A stretch of DNA of 35,610 nucleotides. Origin: Caulobacterales bacterium (GTDB lineage Bacteria; Pseudomonadota; Alphaproteobacteria; Caulobacterales; Caulobacteraceae). This document shows positions 15,925-25,527 of the stretch, in pieces (the stretch's first letter is position 1; each line of letters opens with the position of its first letter). Below the pieces are notes generated by a model. The model was not told where the DNA came from, ran no database searches, and saw only the letters and a list, made by a program, of their open reading frames with translations. Where the stretch lies: positions 1 through 35,610 of the forward strand of contig JACRBD010000139.1 of the NCBI GenBank assembly GCA_016234625.1, in the 5' to 3' direction. A program made the position numbers and the translations under genes.

Positions 15925-15939
15925 TGGCCCGGCGGTTGC
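15925..15939 (+). promoter_or_regulatory. Predicted sigma-54 promoter of the fliK-flgD-flgE operon
   Basis: TGGCCC-N5-TTGC followed by T fits the -24/-12 consensus with exact spacing; GG is at 15926-15927 and GC at 15938-15939. It lies about 74 bp before the fliK start. In Caulobacter the hook operon is a sigma-54, FlbD-activated class III unit. Confidence 0.68.
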
Positions 15940-16012
15940 TTTGACAGGTTCGAATGATCCGGGCGCAGCAGGCGCCGACCGTTTCCCACCCCCAAGGCGA
16001 CTTCGCCCGTCC

Positions 16013-17557
16013 ATGACCGTGTCCGCGTTCAACCTGCTTGCCGTCCTGCCCGGCGCGCCGCCCTCCCCGACGGGGACTGGCGTGGCCGCGTCGTCGGACG
16101 ATGGCGGCCTGTTCGAGGGTTTGCTGGCCGGAGCGATTCAGGCGGAGCAGGGCGGTTGGTTGGCCGCCAGCGGCGCCTCTGACGATCAGCATCCGGCCGA
16201 GGTCGCCAACACCGACGAAACAGGCCCCGCTATCGATGCCGGCACGCTGTTGCTGATGTTCGCCCCGGTCGCGGCGCCAATCCCTGCGCCGCTCGCGCCG
16301 TCTGCCGCGCCGGCTCCGTCGGGCATCATTGAGGCCGAGGCTCCCGCCACCGCGCCCGCCGCCGCCGGCTGGGGCGAAACCACCTTGTCCGCCTCGCGCC
16401 CGCCGGTTGTCCTCGCGCCGGTCGCCAATGACATCGCGGGCGCCCTCGGACCCGACACGACCGGCCTCTCAACGACCGGCGACGCCGAAGATTTGGCCTT
16501 GCCTGACGAAATCCGCGCGCCGGACGGCGCCGGACGGTCCGGCGATCTGGCCGGTCTCATCGCCAGGGCCGGCCAACGCGACTCCGCGCCGGCGAGGACC
16601 GCCCCCGTCGGCCCTGTTGCGCCGCCACCCGCGACCTCTGCGGCCCAGGCGGCCGTACAGTCCGCCCCGCTCGCGTCGGTTCCAGTCGCGCCGGTTCCGG
16701 TCGCACCGCCCCTCGTCGCGCCCACCGCGCCCGCGATGGTCGATGACGTCGGAGCGGTCGAAGTGGCCGGCGTCACACTCCCACCGCCCGGTTCCGTCAA
16801 AGCAGGCTCCACCGAGGGCGAAGGCCGCCGCGCCCCCGGCGCCGCGCGGGCCGATCGGCGGGACGGCGCTACTCGCGTGGGTGCTGCCTCGACGAGTCCG
16901 TTCTCACCCAAGGCGGATCTGCTCTCCACCTCCGGCGCCATCTCGACCAGCTCGACGATGGAGGCGGCGGACGCCGCTTCCGAACCGGCGCCGCATCCGG
17001 CCGCCCTCGACACCGCGGAGGCCCCGGAAGCCCGGCAGCCCGCGCTGATCGCCGAGACCCGCGCCCAGGCAACCCAGGCGACCGCGGCGGCTGTCGATGC
17101 CGCCGCCGTGCGTGGATCACCCGAGACGGTCGCCAAAATGGCCGCCGACATCGTGCGCAAGCTCGACGGCCAGAGCACCCGTTTTGACCTGCAGCTCAAC
17201 CCCGTCGGCATGGGCAAGGTCGATGTGGCCATCGAGATCGATCAGGCCGGCAAGCTGACCGCCGCCATGTCGTTCGACTCGGCCCAATCGGCGTCAGACC
17301 TGCGTGGCCGGGCCGGCGAACTGCGTCTGGCGCTTGAACAGGCCGGGTTCGACATCGCCGAAGGCGGCCTGACCTTTGATCTCTCCGGCCATGGCGCCGG
17401 CCTCGGCGGCCGCGAGGCTGGACAGCAGGAGCGCGCCTGGAGCGGCCGCGCGTTCCAGCGCGCCCAGTCCGGCGCCGACGACGCCGACCTGTCCCTGGCC
17501 GCCACCCCATCCACCCCGCTCCGCTGGACCCGGTCCGGCGTCGATATCCGGATCTGA
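16013..17557 (+). CDS. fliK: Flagellar hook-length control protein FliK
   Basis: Molecular ruler exported by the flagellar apparatus; it sets hook length and switches export specificity. The 514-residue protein has a long, Pro/Ala-rich, low-complexity N-terminal part (about 1-370) and a compact C-terminal domain of the Flg_hook type, recognisable by FDLQLNPVGMGKVDVAIEID and the following GRAGELRLALEQAGFD. The ATG at 16013 was chosen because it follows the predicted sigma-54 promoter by 74 bp; a longer frame from 15887 would begin before that promoter. It is followed after 8 bp by flgD. Confidence 0.9.
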   Translation: MTVSAFNLLAVLPGAPPSPTGTGVAASSDDGGLFEGLLAGAIQAEQGGWLAASGASDDQHPAEVANTDETGPAIDAGTLLLMFAPVAAPIPAPLAPSAAPAPSGIIEAEAPATAPAAAGWGETTLSASRPPVVLAPVANDIAGALGPDTTGLSTTGDAEDLALPDEIRAPDGAGRSGDLAGLIARAGQRDSAPARTAPVGPVAPPPATSAAQAAVQSAPLASVPVAPVPVAPPLVAPTAPAMVDDVGAVEVAGVTLPPPGSVKAGSTEGEGRRAPGAARADRRDGATRVGAASTSPFSPKADLLSTSGAISTSSTMEAADAASEPAPHPAALDTAEAPEARQPALIAETRAQATQATAAAVDAAAVRGSPETVAKMAADIVRKLDGQSTRFDLQLNPVGMGKVDVAIEIDQAGKLTAAMSFDSAQSASDLRGRAGELRLALEQAGFDIAEGGLTFDLSGHGAGLGGREAGQQERAWSGRAFQRAQSGADDADLSLAATPSTPLRWTRSGVDIRI

Positions 17558-17565
17558 GGCTGACC

Positions 17566-18240
17566 ATGACCTCCACCATCGATCCCACCGCCGCGGCCAG
17601 CAATTCGGTCAACGACAAGCTGAACAGCTCGCGCAACCGCCTGGCCGACAGCGAGCAGACCTTCCTGTCCCTGTTGACCACCCAGCTGAAGAACCAGGAC
17701 CCGCTGTCCCCGCTCGATTCCAACCAGTTCACCGCCCAGATCGTGCAGATGACCGGGGTCGAGCAGCAGCTGATGACCAACGACCTGCTGAAGATGCTGG
17801 TCGGCATGAGCGACGGCGGCCTCGCCGGCTCGGTCAACCTGATCGGCAAGTCGGTGACCGCGGAGTCCGACCAGGCGTCGATCGCCGATGGCGCGGCCAG
17901 CTGGGCCTATGACCTCGACCGCAACGCCACCAGCGTGAAGTACGAGATCCTCAACTCCGCCAGTTCAACCGTCTGGAGCCGCACTGACGCCAGCGTCGCC
18001 GGCGGCGAGCACACTCTCGACTGGGACGGCGTCACCAGCGCCGGCCAGCAGCTGCCCGACGGCGGCCCCTACACGCTCAAGATCACCGCCACCGGTTCCG
18101 GCGGCGAGACCATCAACGCCTCAGGCCACGTCAGCGGCGTGGTTACCGGCGTCGAGACCATCGACGGCGAGACGGTCGTCTCGGTCGGCAAACTCAAGAT
18201 CCCCGTGTCTTCGATCACCGGCGTGGCTTCCACGTCGTGA
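17566..18240 (+). CDS. flgD: Flagellar hook assembly scaffold FlgD
   Basis: Hook-capping scaffold of 224 residues that guides FlgE polymerisation and is removed later. The N-terminal motif is typical (QTFLSLLTTQLKNQDPLSPLDSNQFTAQIVQMTGVEQQL). The C-terminal half holds the FLG-Ig-like/Tudor-like domain (LDWDGVTSAGQQLPDGGPYTL). It lies between fliK and flgE with short gaps, so co-transcription is expected. Confidence 0.95.
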   Translation: MTSTIDPTAAASNSVNDKLNSSRNRLADSEQTFLSLLTTQLKNQDPLSPLDSNQFTAQIVQMTGVEQQLMTNDLLKMLVGMSDGGLAGSVNLIGKSVTAESDQASIADGAASWAYDLDRNATSVKYEILNSASSTVWSRTDASVAGGEHTLDWDGVTSAGQQLPDGGPYTLKITATGSGGETINASGHVSGVVTGVETIDGETVVSVGKLKIPVSSITGVASTS

Positions 18241-18272
18241 TCCAGGTCAGTCAGAAGGAAGGATAACCTCCC

Positions 18273-19679
18273 ATGAGTATCAACAGCGCCATGCTCGCCG
18301 GCGTGACCGGCCTGGTCGCCAACTCCTCATCGCTCGCCGCGATCTCGGACAACATCGCGAACGTCAACACGGTCGGCTACAAGCGCAGCCAGGCCAATTT
18401 CCAGACCCTGGTGACCTCGCGGGCTTCCAACGCCTCCTACGCGGCGGGCGGCGTCACCGCCCAGACCAGGCGGTTCGTGACCACCCAGGGCCTGCCGACC
18501 CAGACCACCTCCAGCACGGACCTGTCGATTTCCGGCCAGGGGTTCTTCACCGTCACCGAGAAGGCGGAGGACCTGCAGCCAACCGACGTGCGCTCGTTCA
18601 CCCGCGCCGGGTCGTTCCAGCTCGACAGCCTGGGCTACCTGCGCAACGACGCCGGACTCTATCTGCAAGGCTGGCTGGTCGATGACGACGGGGTGATCAC
18701 CTCCGACCCGTCGGACATCACCCGCCTGAAATCGGTCAACGTCTCCTCCGTCGGCGGCGCCGCCGAGCAGACCACCCGGGCCACCGTCAACGCCAACCTG
18801 CTGTCCAGCCAGGCCCTGTCAGCGGACGTCGGGACCTACGACCCCACGACCAACGCCATGGCCATGTACGATCCCGACCTCGGGACCGGCGTGCGGCCGG
18901 ACTTCTCGATCCAGGTGCCGGTGTCCGATTCCAAGGGCGGAAAGCGAACCGTCCAGGTCGACTTCCTCAAGAGCGCCAATCCCAACGAGTGGTACGCGGA
19001 AATCCGGGCTGTCCCGGCCAGCGACGTCGTCACTGGCGCGGGCCTGATCAACGGCCAGCTGGCCACCGGCCTTGTGGTGTTCACCCCGGACGGCCGTCTG
19101 GACAGCACCGCCACCACCCTGTTCCCCGACCCCGACAACCCCCTGCTGACGTTCGGCGCCTCGGCCGACGCCGCGCCGGGGGCGGGGGCGTTCAAGTGGG
19201 CGGACGGTCTGGGCGTCGGCGCCCAGGAAATCAGCCTCGACCTGGGCGGCGCGGCCGGCGGCCTGACCCAGTTCGACAGCCAGTCGCTGGTTCAATCGGT
19301 GGCCACCAACGGCACCGCCTTCGGCAACCTGACCAACATCGAGATCGATGAACGCGGCTTCGTCACCGCCATCTTCGACAACGGCATCTCGCGTCAGATC
19401 GCCCAGGTGGCCATCGCCACCTTCCCGAACGCCGATGGATTGGCGCCGATCAGCGGCAACGCCTACCGGGTTAGCCAGGAGAGCGGCACGTACAACTTCA
19501 AGACCCCGGGCAGCGGCGGCGCCGGTTTCATCTCGCCCTCGACGCTCGAAGCCTCGACCGTCGACCTCTCCAGCGAGTTTACCGGCCTGATCACCACGCA
19601 ACGGGCCTATTCGGCCTCGTCGAAGATCATCACCACGGCTGATCAAATGCTGGAAGAGCTTCTGAGCATCAAGAGATAA
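18273..19679 (+). CDS. flgE: Flagellar hook protein FlgE
   Basis: Structural subunit of the hook, 468 residues. The N-terminus has the rod/hook signature (AMLAGVTGLVANSSSLAAISDNIANVNTVGYKRS), and the C-terminus has the conserved STVDLSSEFTGLITTQRAYSASSKII. The D1 and D2 regions between are present and uninterrupted. AAGGAAGGAT precedes the ATG by about 8 bp. It is the last gene of the fliK-flgD-flgE unit; a weak stem-loop follows at 19708-19726. Confidence 0.96.
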   Translation: MSINSAMLAGVTGLVANSSSLAAISDNIANVNTVGYKRSQANFQTLVTSRASNASYAAGGVTAQTRRFVTTQGLPTQTTSSTDLSISGQGFFTVTEKAEDLQPTDVRSFTRAGSFQLDSLGYLRNDAGLYLQGWLVDDDGVITSDPSDITRLKSVNVSSVGGAAEQTTRATVNANLLSSQALSADVGTYDPTTNAMAMYDPDLGTGVRPDFSIQVPVSDSKGGKRTVQVDFLKSANPNEWYAEIRAVPASDVVTGAGLINGQLATGLVVFTPDGRLDSTATTLFPDPDNPLLTFGASADAAPGAGAFKWADGLGVGAQEISLDLGGAAGGLTQFDSQSLVQSVATNGTAFGNLTNIEIDERGFVTAIFDNGISRQIAQVAIATFPNADGLAPISGNAYRVSQESGTYNFKTPGSGGAGFISPSTLEASTVDLSSEFTGLITTQRAYSASSKIITTADQMLEELLSIKR

Positions 19680-19688
19680 TCTTGAAGT

Positions 19689-19779
19689 TTAGAGTGCTTT
19701 AATTCGAGTGTTTCAAGATGAAACACAGTTATTAACTTGGAGGCGATAGTGGTTACCTGCTTTTTTACTATCGCGATTC
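19689..19779 (+). promoter_or_regulatory. sciP upstream region: TTAA motifs and two stem-loops
   Basis: TTAG at 19689 and TTAA at 19699 stand 10 bp apart, as in the ctrA upstream array; a further TTAA is at 19732. GTGTTTC-N5-GAAACAC (19708-19726) may act as a weak terminator of flgE. GCGATAGT/ACTATCGC (19743-19750/19767-19774) encloses a loop with six T's. GATTC, a CcrM-type site, is at 19775. In Caulobacter sciP is CtrA-activated, so a CtrA site is expected here; which motif is used is not clear. Confidence 0.4.
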
Positions 19780-19844
19780 ACGCGCTGTTATCGCCGGCCG
19801 CCTATGGTTCTCCTCAACAGTGATCGTGAGAGAGGCCTAGAGCC

Positions 19845-20126
19845 ATGCTTCAGCAGCAGCGTGTGAACAACAGGGGCGAAAAATACGTGATCGGTCCCAC
19901 CGGTGCGCCGTTGACGCTGTCCGACCTGCCGCCCGCCAACACCGAGCGTTGGGTGATCCGACGCAAGGCCGAGGTGGTCGCGGCGGTGCGCGGAGGTCTG
20001 CTCTCGCTCGATGACGCCTGTGATCGGTACAGGCTGACCAACGAGGAATTTCTGACCTGGCAGAAGTCGATCGACCGTCATGGCCTGGCAGGCCTGCGGA
20101 CGACCCGTCTGCAACAGTATCGCTGA
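19845..20126 (+). CDS. sciP: SciP-like CtrA inhibitor (DUF1153)
   Basis: A 93-residue helix-turn-helix protein. SciP binds CtrA or CtrA-controlled promoters and blocks transcription of CtrA-activated genes in swarmer cells. The family core is highly conserved (YVIGPTGAPLTLSDLPP, RWVIRRKAEVVAAVRGGLLSLDDAC, EFLTWQKSIDRHGLAGLRTTRLQQYR). The position between flgE and fliF is the same as in C. crescentus. GAGAGG lies upstream of the ATG. With ctrA also in the window, activator and antagonist are about 11 kb apart. Confidence 0.93.
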   Translation: MLQQQRVNNRGEKYVIGPTGAPLTLSDLPPANTERWVIRRKAEVVAAVRGGLLSLDDACDRYRLTNEEFLTWQKSIDRHGLAGLRTTRLQQYR

Positions 20127-20160
20127 GCCGCTCCGCCCCTTTCCAAACTGGCTCGCGACA

Positions 20161-20194
20161 GACGGCCGCGCCCCGCCCCCCGGGCGCGGCCGTC
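20161..20194. terminator. GC-rich hairpin after sciP
   Basis: A perfect 13-bp stem (GACGGCCGCGCCC with GGGCGCGGCCGTC) and an 8-nt C-rich loop, 34 bp after the sciP stop. No T-run follows on either strand, so it may be a factor-dependent terminator or transcript stabiliser rather than an intrinsic terminator. Confidence 0.5.
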
Positions 20195-20220
20195 GCCCAT
20201 TCACAGGCAGGACCGGGAAC

Positions 20221-20250
20221 TTAAGGCCCCGTTTACCACGCACCCGGTAA
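20221..20250 (+). promoter_or_regulatory. Candidate CtrA box and FlbD-like motif upstream of fliF
   Basis: TTAA-N7-TTTAC at 20221-20236 differs by one base from the CtrA consensus TTAA-N7-TTAAC. CCCGGTAA at 20243-20250 differs by one base from the CCCGGCAA motif found near the late promoters. This matches C. crescentus fliF, where CtrA activates and FlbD represses through an overlapping site. It is about 80 bp before the fliF start. Confidence 0.55.
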
Positions 20251-20312
20251 TTCCTGCCTAGCGGTCCGACCCGGTCGGCGCCGTTTGTCCAATGCGTTGG
20301 GGGCAGGCCCGA

Positions 20313-21980
20313 GTGGAACAGTTCATGAGCGCCTTGCGCGGGTTCGGCCTGGGCCGTCTCGCGGCGCTGGCCGGGATCGGGATCGGCCTTGCCGCCGCGC
20401 TCGTGGCCCTGACCCTCAACATCGGCACGCAGCCCAAGGCGCTGCTCTATTCGAACCTCGACCTCAAGGAGGCCTCGGCGGTCGTCCAGGCCCTGGAGCA
20501 GGCGGGCATCAAGTACGACGCCCAGGGCGACGGCTCCACCATCATGGTGCCTCGTGATGTGGTCGCCTCGACCCGCCTGATGATCGCCAGCAAGGGCCTG
20601 GTGAGCTCCGGCTCGATCGGCTACGAAATCTTTGACCAGGGCGCGACCCTGGGCCAGACCGACTTCGTCCAGCAGCTCAACCGCCAGCGGGCGCTCGAAG
20701 GCGAGCTGGCGCGCACCATCAAGAGCATCGACGGGGTCACCTCGGTGCGGGTGCACCTCAACCTGCCGCGCCGCCAGCTGTTCGAGCAGGACGCCGCGCC
20801 CGCCACGGCCTCGGTGACGATCGGCGTCGGCGGTCGCAAGCCCTCGGACGACCAGGTCCAGGCCGTGCAGAGCCTGGTGGCGTCGTCGGTGCCCGGTCTG
20901 AAGGCCGAGCAGGTGGCGGTGATCGACCAGCACAGCGGCAAGGCGCTCTCCACCGGCGGCGACGGCTCCATGGCTGGCAAGATGGCCGACGACCGCAAGT
21001 CCGAGATCGAGCGCCGGATGACCGCGCGCATCAAGGAACTGGTCGAGGGGATCGTCGGTCCGGGCCGCGCCAGGGTCGAAGTCAGCGCCGACATCGACAT
21101 GGCCCAGGTGACCGAACAGAAGACGGTCTTCGATCCGGAGGGTCAGGTCGTCGTGTCCGAGCAGACCGGCGAGGAAACGGCCAGGGAAAATCAACCGGAC
21201 GGAGCCAACGCCGTTTCGGCCACCGGCAACATCCCCGGCGCCGCCGCCGGCGCGGCCGGCTCACTGACCACCTCGGACACCGGGCGTCAGGAATCGACCA
21301 CCAACTACGCCAACAGCCAGACCATCACCACGGAAGTCCGCCAGCCGGGCGCGGTGAAGCAGATCTCGGTCGCCGTGGCCGTCGATGGGGTGACCGCTCC
21401 CGGCAAGGGCGGCAAGCCCGGCGCCTGGACGCCCCGCTCGGAAAAGGAACGGGCCGAACTCGAGGAACTGGTCAAGGCCGCCGTCGGCTTCGACGCGGCG
21501 CGGGGCGACACCGTCAAGGTGACCAACGTGCGTTTCGCCCGCGAGGCCATCGACGAGGCCGGCGTCACCGCCAAGGCCGGCCTGCTGAGCGGATTCGACA
21601 AGAACGACATCATGCGGGCCATCGAGCTGGGCATCATGGCCGTCCTGGGCATCCTGCTGATGCTCTTCGGGGTCCGGCCGCTGCTCAAGGGTCTGACCGG
21701 CGGCGGGGGCGGGACGCTGCCAGCCTTGTCCAGTTCGGCCGGCGGCGTGACCACCCGGCTGGTGAGCACGCCCGACGGCGGCACCATGCAGATCGCGGTG
21801 GATCCGCAGACAGGCGAGCCACTGGCGCTGCCCGGACCCGACATGGACCAGCGCATCGACATCGCCCGCATCGAGGGCCAGGTCCGCGCCTCGTCGGTCA
21901 AACGCGTCTCGGATTTCGTCGACAAGCACCCCGACGAGTCCGTCTCCATCCTCCGTTCCTGGCTGCATGAAACGGCATGA
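20313..21980 (+). CDS. fliF: Flagellar MS-ring protein FliF
   Basis: Forms the MS ring in the inner membrane, the base on which the rotor and export gate assemble. The protein of about 555 residues has an N-terminal membrane helix (about 13-36), ring-building motifs ([41 protein letters not shown]), a Gly/Ala-rich periplasmic loop, a second membrane helix ([18 protein letters not shown]) and a cytoplasmic FliG-binding tail ([25 protein letters not shown]). The start is uncertain: GTG at 20313 follows GGGGGCAGG and gives [15 protein letters not shown] at 20292 lacks an upstream ribosome-binding site; ATG at 20325 is also possible. First gene of fliF-fliG-fliH-fliN-flbD-flhA. Confidence 0.94.
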   Translation: MEQFMSALRGFGLGRLAALAGIGIGLAAALVALTLNIGTQPKALLYSNLDLKEASAVVQALEQAGIKYDAQGDGSTIMVPRDVVASTRLMIASKGLVSSGSIGYEIFDQGATLGQTDFVQQLNRQRALEGELARTIKSIDGVTSVRVHLNLPRRQLFEQDAAPATASVTIGVGGRKPSDDQVQAVQSLVASSVPGLKAEQVAVIDQHSGKALSTGGDGSMAGKMADDRKSEIERRMTARIKELVEGIVGPGRARVEVSADIDMAQVTEQKTVFDPEGQVVVSEQTGEETARENQPDGANAVSATGNIPGAAAGAAGSLTTSDTGRQESTTNYANSQTITTEVRQPGAVKQISVAVAVDGVTAPGKGGKPGAWTPRSEKERAELEELVKAAVGFDAARGDTVKVTNVRFAREAIDEAGVTAKAGLLSGFDKNDIMRAIELGIMAVLGILLMLFGVRPLLKGLTGGGGGTLPALSSSAGGVTTRLVSTPDGGTMQIAVDPQTGEPLALPGPDMDQRIDIARIEGQVRASSVKRVSDFVDKHPDESVSILRSWLHETA

Positions 21981-22068
21981 TCGCCCTTTACCAAAGCATG
22001 GGAGGCCAGGACCTCCCCCTGAATGAACCGAAGGCCGGCCCGGCCTCGCCTGACGGCGCGAGGCGTCC

Positions 22069-22974
22069 ATGGCGATAGGACCGCGCGGCAAGAACAAGGC
22101 CGTCGTCGACACCGCGAAGCTGGGCGGCCCTGAAAAGGCGGCCATCGTCCTCCTGTCGCTCGGCGAGGAACACACCGCCATCTGGGAGGCCCTGGACGAG
22201 GAGGAGATCAAGGAAATCTCCCAGGCCATGGCGACTCTGGGCACGGTCTCGGCGTCGGTGGTCGAGGAACTGCTGGTCGAGTTCGTCTCGGGCATGTCGT
22301 CCAGCGGCGCGATCATGGGCAGCTTCGAGCAGACCCAGCGCCTGCTCGGCGCCTTCATGCCGACCGAGAAGGTCGACTCCCTGATGGAGGAGATCCGCGG
22401 TCCCGCCGGTCGCACCATGTGGGACAAGCTGGGCAACGTGAACGAGGCGGTGCTCGCCAACTATCTGAAGAACGAATACCCGCAGACCGTCGCGGTAGTG
22501 CTGAGCAAGATCAAGTCCGAGCACGCCGCCCGGGTGCTGGGCTCGCTGCCCGAGGACTTCGCCCTGGAATGCGTCCAGCGCATGCTGCGAATGGAGCCGG
22601 TGCAGCGCGAGATCCTCGACAAGATCGAACAAACCCTGCGGACCGAGTTCATGTCCAACCTGGCGCGCACGTCCAAGCGCGACAGCCACGAGATGATGGC
22701 GGACATCTTCAACAACTTCGACCGCCAGACCGAGGCCCGCTTCATCGCGGCGCTGGAAGAGCGCAACCGCGAGAGCGCCGAGCGCATCCGGGCGCTGATG
22801 TTCGTCTTCGAAGACCTCAACAAGCTCGATCCGGGCGGGGTCCAGACCCTGCTGCGGGCGGTCGAGAAGGACCAGTTGGGCCTGGCGTTGAAGGGCGCCT
22901 CCGACGCCCTGCGCGAGATGTTCTTCTCCAACATGTCCGAGCGGGCCAGCAAGATCATGCGCGAGGACATGTAG
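22069..22974 (+). CDS. fliG: Flagellar motor switch protein FliG, ended early by an amber codon
   Basis: Rotor protein that joins FliF to FliM and meets the stator to make torque. The reading frame encodes 301 residues from the N-terminal FliF-binding domain ([18 protein letters not shown]) through the middle domain ([40 protein letters not shown]) and into the C-terminal torque domain ([20 protein letters not shown]). At 22972 a TAG stands after REDM, where homologues have Glu followed by xMGPVRL. The same frame then continues with 42 family-typical residues to a TGA at 23104. Family length is about 335-345, equal to the sum of both parts. The torque helix charges are kept, but the last helices of the domain are cut off. 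Real nonsense mutation, readthrough, or sequencing error cannot be told apart here. Confidence 0.9.
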   Translation: MAIGPRGKNKAVVDTAKLGGPEKAAIVLLSLGEEHTAIWEALDEEEIKEISQAMATLGTVSASVVEELLVEFVSGMSSSGAIMGSFEQTQRLLGAFMPTEKVDSLMEEIRGPAGRTMWDKLGNVNEAVLANYLKNEYPQTVAVVLSKIKSEHAARVLGSLPEDFALECVQRMLRMEPVQREILDKIEQTLRTEFMSNLARTSKRDSHEMMADIFNNFDRQTEARFIAALEERNRESAERIRALMFVFEDLNKLDPGGVQTLLRAVEKDQLGLALKGASDALREMFFSNMSERASKIMREDM

Positions 22975-22977
22975 AGC

Positions 22978-23106
22978 ATGGGCCCCGTGCGCCTGCGCGA
23001 CGTCGACCAGGCGCAGATGTCGATGGTCCAGGCGGCCAAGGATCTGGCAGCCAAGGGCGAGATCATGCTGGCGGGAGCCGGCGGCGATGACGAGTTGATC
23101 TACTGA
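22978..23106 (+). pseudogene. fliG: Detached C-terminal segment of FliG (42 codons)
   Basis: In frame with fliG, directly after TAG-AGC, an ATG opens [20 protein letters not shown] and runs to DDELIY, the expected FliG C-terminus. The final TGA overlaps the fliH ATG (TGATG), the coupling expected of an intact fliG-fliH junction. The sequence shows no other damage, so the interruption is either recent or tolerated. Termination followed by restart at this ATG, 3 nt after the stop, would give a split FliG; only weak ribosome-binding sequence (GAGG) lies upstream. Confidence 0.7.
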
Positions 23107-23765
23107 TGACCGGCCAGACCCCCACCCGCTTCAGCTTCGACACGGTGTTCGACGACTCCGGGTCGGTCGCCTATCAGCCGGTCGCGCGAAAGCGATCCTG
23201 GACTTCGGAGGAGGTCGAGCAGATCCGCGCCGCCGCCTTCGCCGAGGGCGAGCGCTCCGCCGTCGCCCAGGCCGAGGCACAGGTCGCCGACGCCCTGGCC
23301 GATATCGCGCGCGCCGCCCGGTCGGCCATGACGGCACTGGCCGGCGTGGCGCATGAACACCGGGTCGGATCGGCGAACCTGGCCCTGGCCGCCGCCCGCG
23401 GCATCGCCGATGCAGCGCTGGAGCGGTTCCCGGACGCCCCCGTGGCGGCGGCCCTCGAATCCCTGGCCCGCGAGGTCGAGGCCCAGCCGCGGCTGACCGT
23501 GCGCGTCGCCGCTGGCCTCGAAGGCCGGGTCCAGGCGGCCCTTGACCAGACCGCCGAGGCGATCGGCTTCACCGGACAGATCACCGCCCGGGCCGACGCT
23601 ACCCTGCCGCCCGCCGCTTTCGTCCTGGACTGGGGCGACGGCAAGGCGGCGTTCGATCCCCAGGCCGCCGCCGAACGCGTGGCCGCCGCCCTCGACGCGG
23701 CCCTCGCCGCCGAGGGGCTGCACGCCGAACCCCTGATTCCCGCCAGCGAGGCCGACAATGGCTGA
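23106..23765 (+). CDS. fliH: Flagellar export ATPase regulator FliH (FlbE-like)
   Basis: A 219-residue protein in the position of Caulobacter flbE/fliH. FliH binds the export ATPase FliI and links it to the C ring. The N-terminus is polar ([11 protein letters not shown]), the middle is Ala/Glu-rich and probably helical ([37 protein letters not shown]), and the C-terminal part has the FliH-like repeated [11 protein letters not shown] / [13 protein letters not shown] pattern. The start overlaps the fliG TGA, and the 3' end overlaps fliN by 8 bp. FliI and FliJ are encoded about 9 kb away on the other strand. Confidence 0.86.
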   Translation: MTGQTPTRFSFDTVFDDSGSVAYQPVARKRSWTSEEVEQIRAAAFAEGERSAVAQAEAQVADALADIARAARSAMTALAGVAHEHRVGSANLALAAARGIADAALERFPDAPVAAALESLAREVEAQPRLTVRVAAGLEGRVQAALDQTAEAIGFTGQITARADATLPPAAFVLDWGDGKAAFDPQAAAERVAAALDAALAAEGLHAEPLIPASEADNG

Positions 23766-24099
23766 TGAAAACAATCTCACGCTCGACGAGTTCGCGGCCG
23801 ATGAAAAGCTCGCCTCGGATATGCAGGTCGATAACGAAGGGAAGTCCGCCGCCGACCTGGCCCCGGTCTTCGACGTGCCGGTCAACATCTCAGCGGTGCT
23901 GGGCCGGGCCAACCTCTCGGTCGCCCAGCTGCTGCAGCTGGGCCAGGGCAGCGTCCTGGAACTCGACCGCAAGGTCGGCGAGGCCATCGACATCTATGTG
24001 AACAACCGGCTGGTCGCCCGGGGCGAGGTCGTCGTCGTCGACGAGCGCCTGGGCGTGACCATGACCGAAATCATCAAGGACGGCGACTCGGCCGCCTGA
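23758..24099 (+). CDS. fliN: Flagellar motor switch protein FliN
   Basis: C-ring subunit of 113 residues. The C-terminal SpoA/SURF domain is clear ([70 protein letters not shown]). The N-terminal 40 residues are acidic and variable. It overlaps fliH by 8 bp. FliM, the usual partner, is not in this window. Confidence 0.95.
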   Translation: MADENNLTLDEFAADEKLASDMQVDNEGKSAADLAPVFDVPVNISAVLGRANLSVAQLLQLGQGSVLELDRKVGEAIDIYVNNRLVARGEVVVVDERLGVTMTEIIKDGDSAA

Positions 24100-24129
24100 A
24101 CGGCGGACGTGGCGTAAAGGAGAATACCT

Positions 24130-25500
<1,371 letters not shown>

Positions 25501-25527
25501 GGCGCTAGCCCTTAGGTCCGAACCAGC

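Noticed and set aside
15887-16012. Longer N-terminus for fliK from an ATG at 15887
   Set aside because: It would begin upstream of the predicted sigma-54 promoter at 15925-15939, and the extra 42 residues are not FliK-like.
22000-22017. GGGAGG-N6-CCTCCC hairpin between fliF and fliG as a terminator
   Set aside because: The stem is only 6 bp with no T-run, in the middle of an operon; it is more likely chance or a minor mRNA structure.
22069-23106. fliG interruption read as a frameshift
   Set aside because: The downstream conserved residues are in the same frame as the upstream ones, so it is a single stop codon and not an indel.
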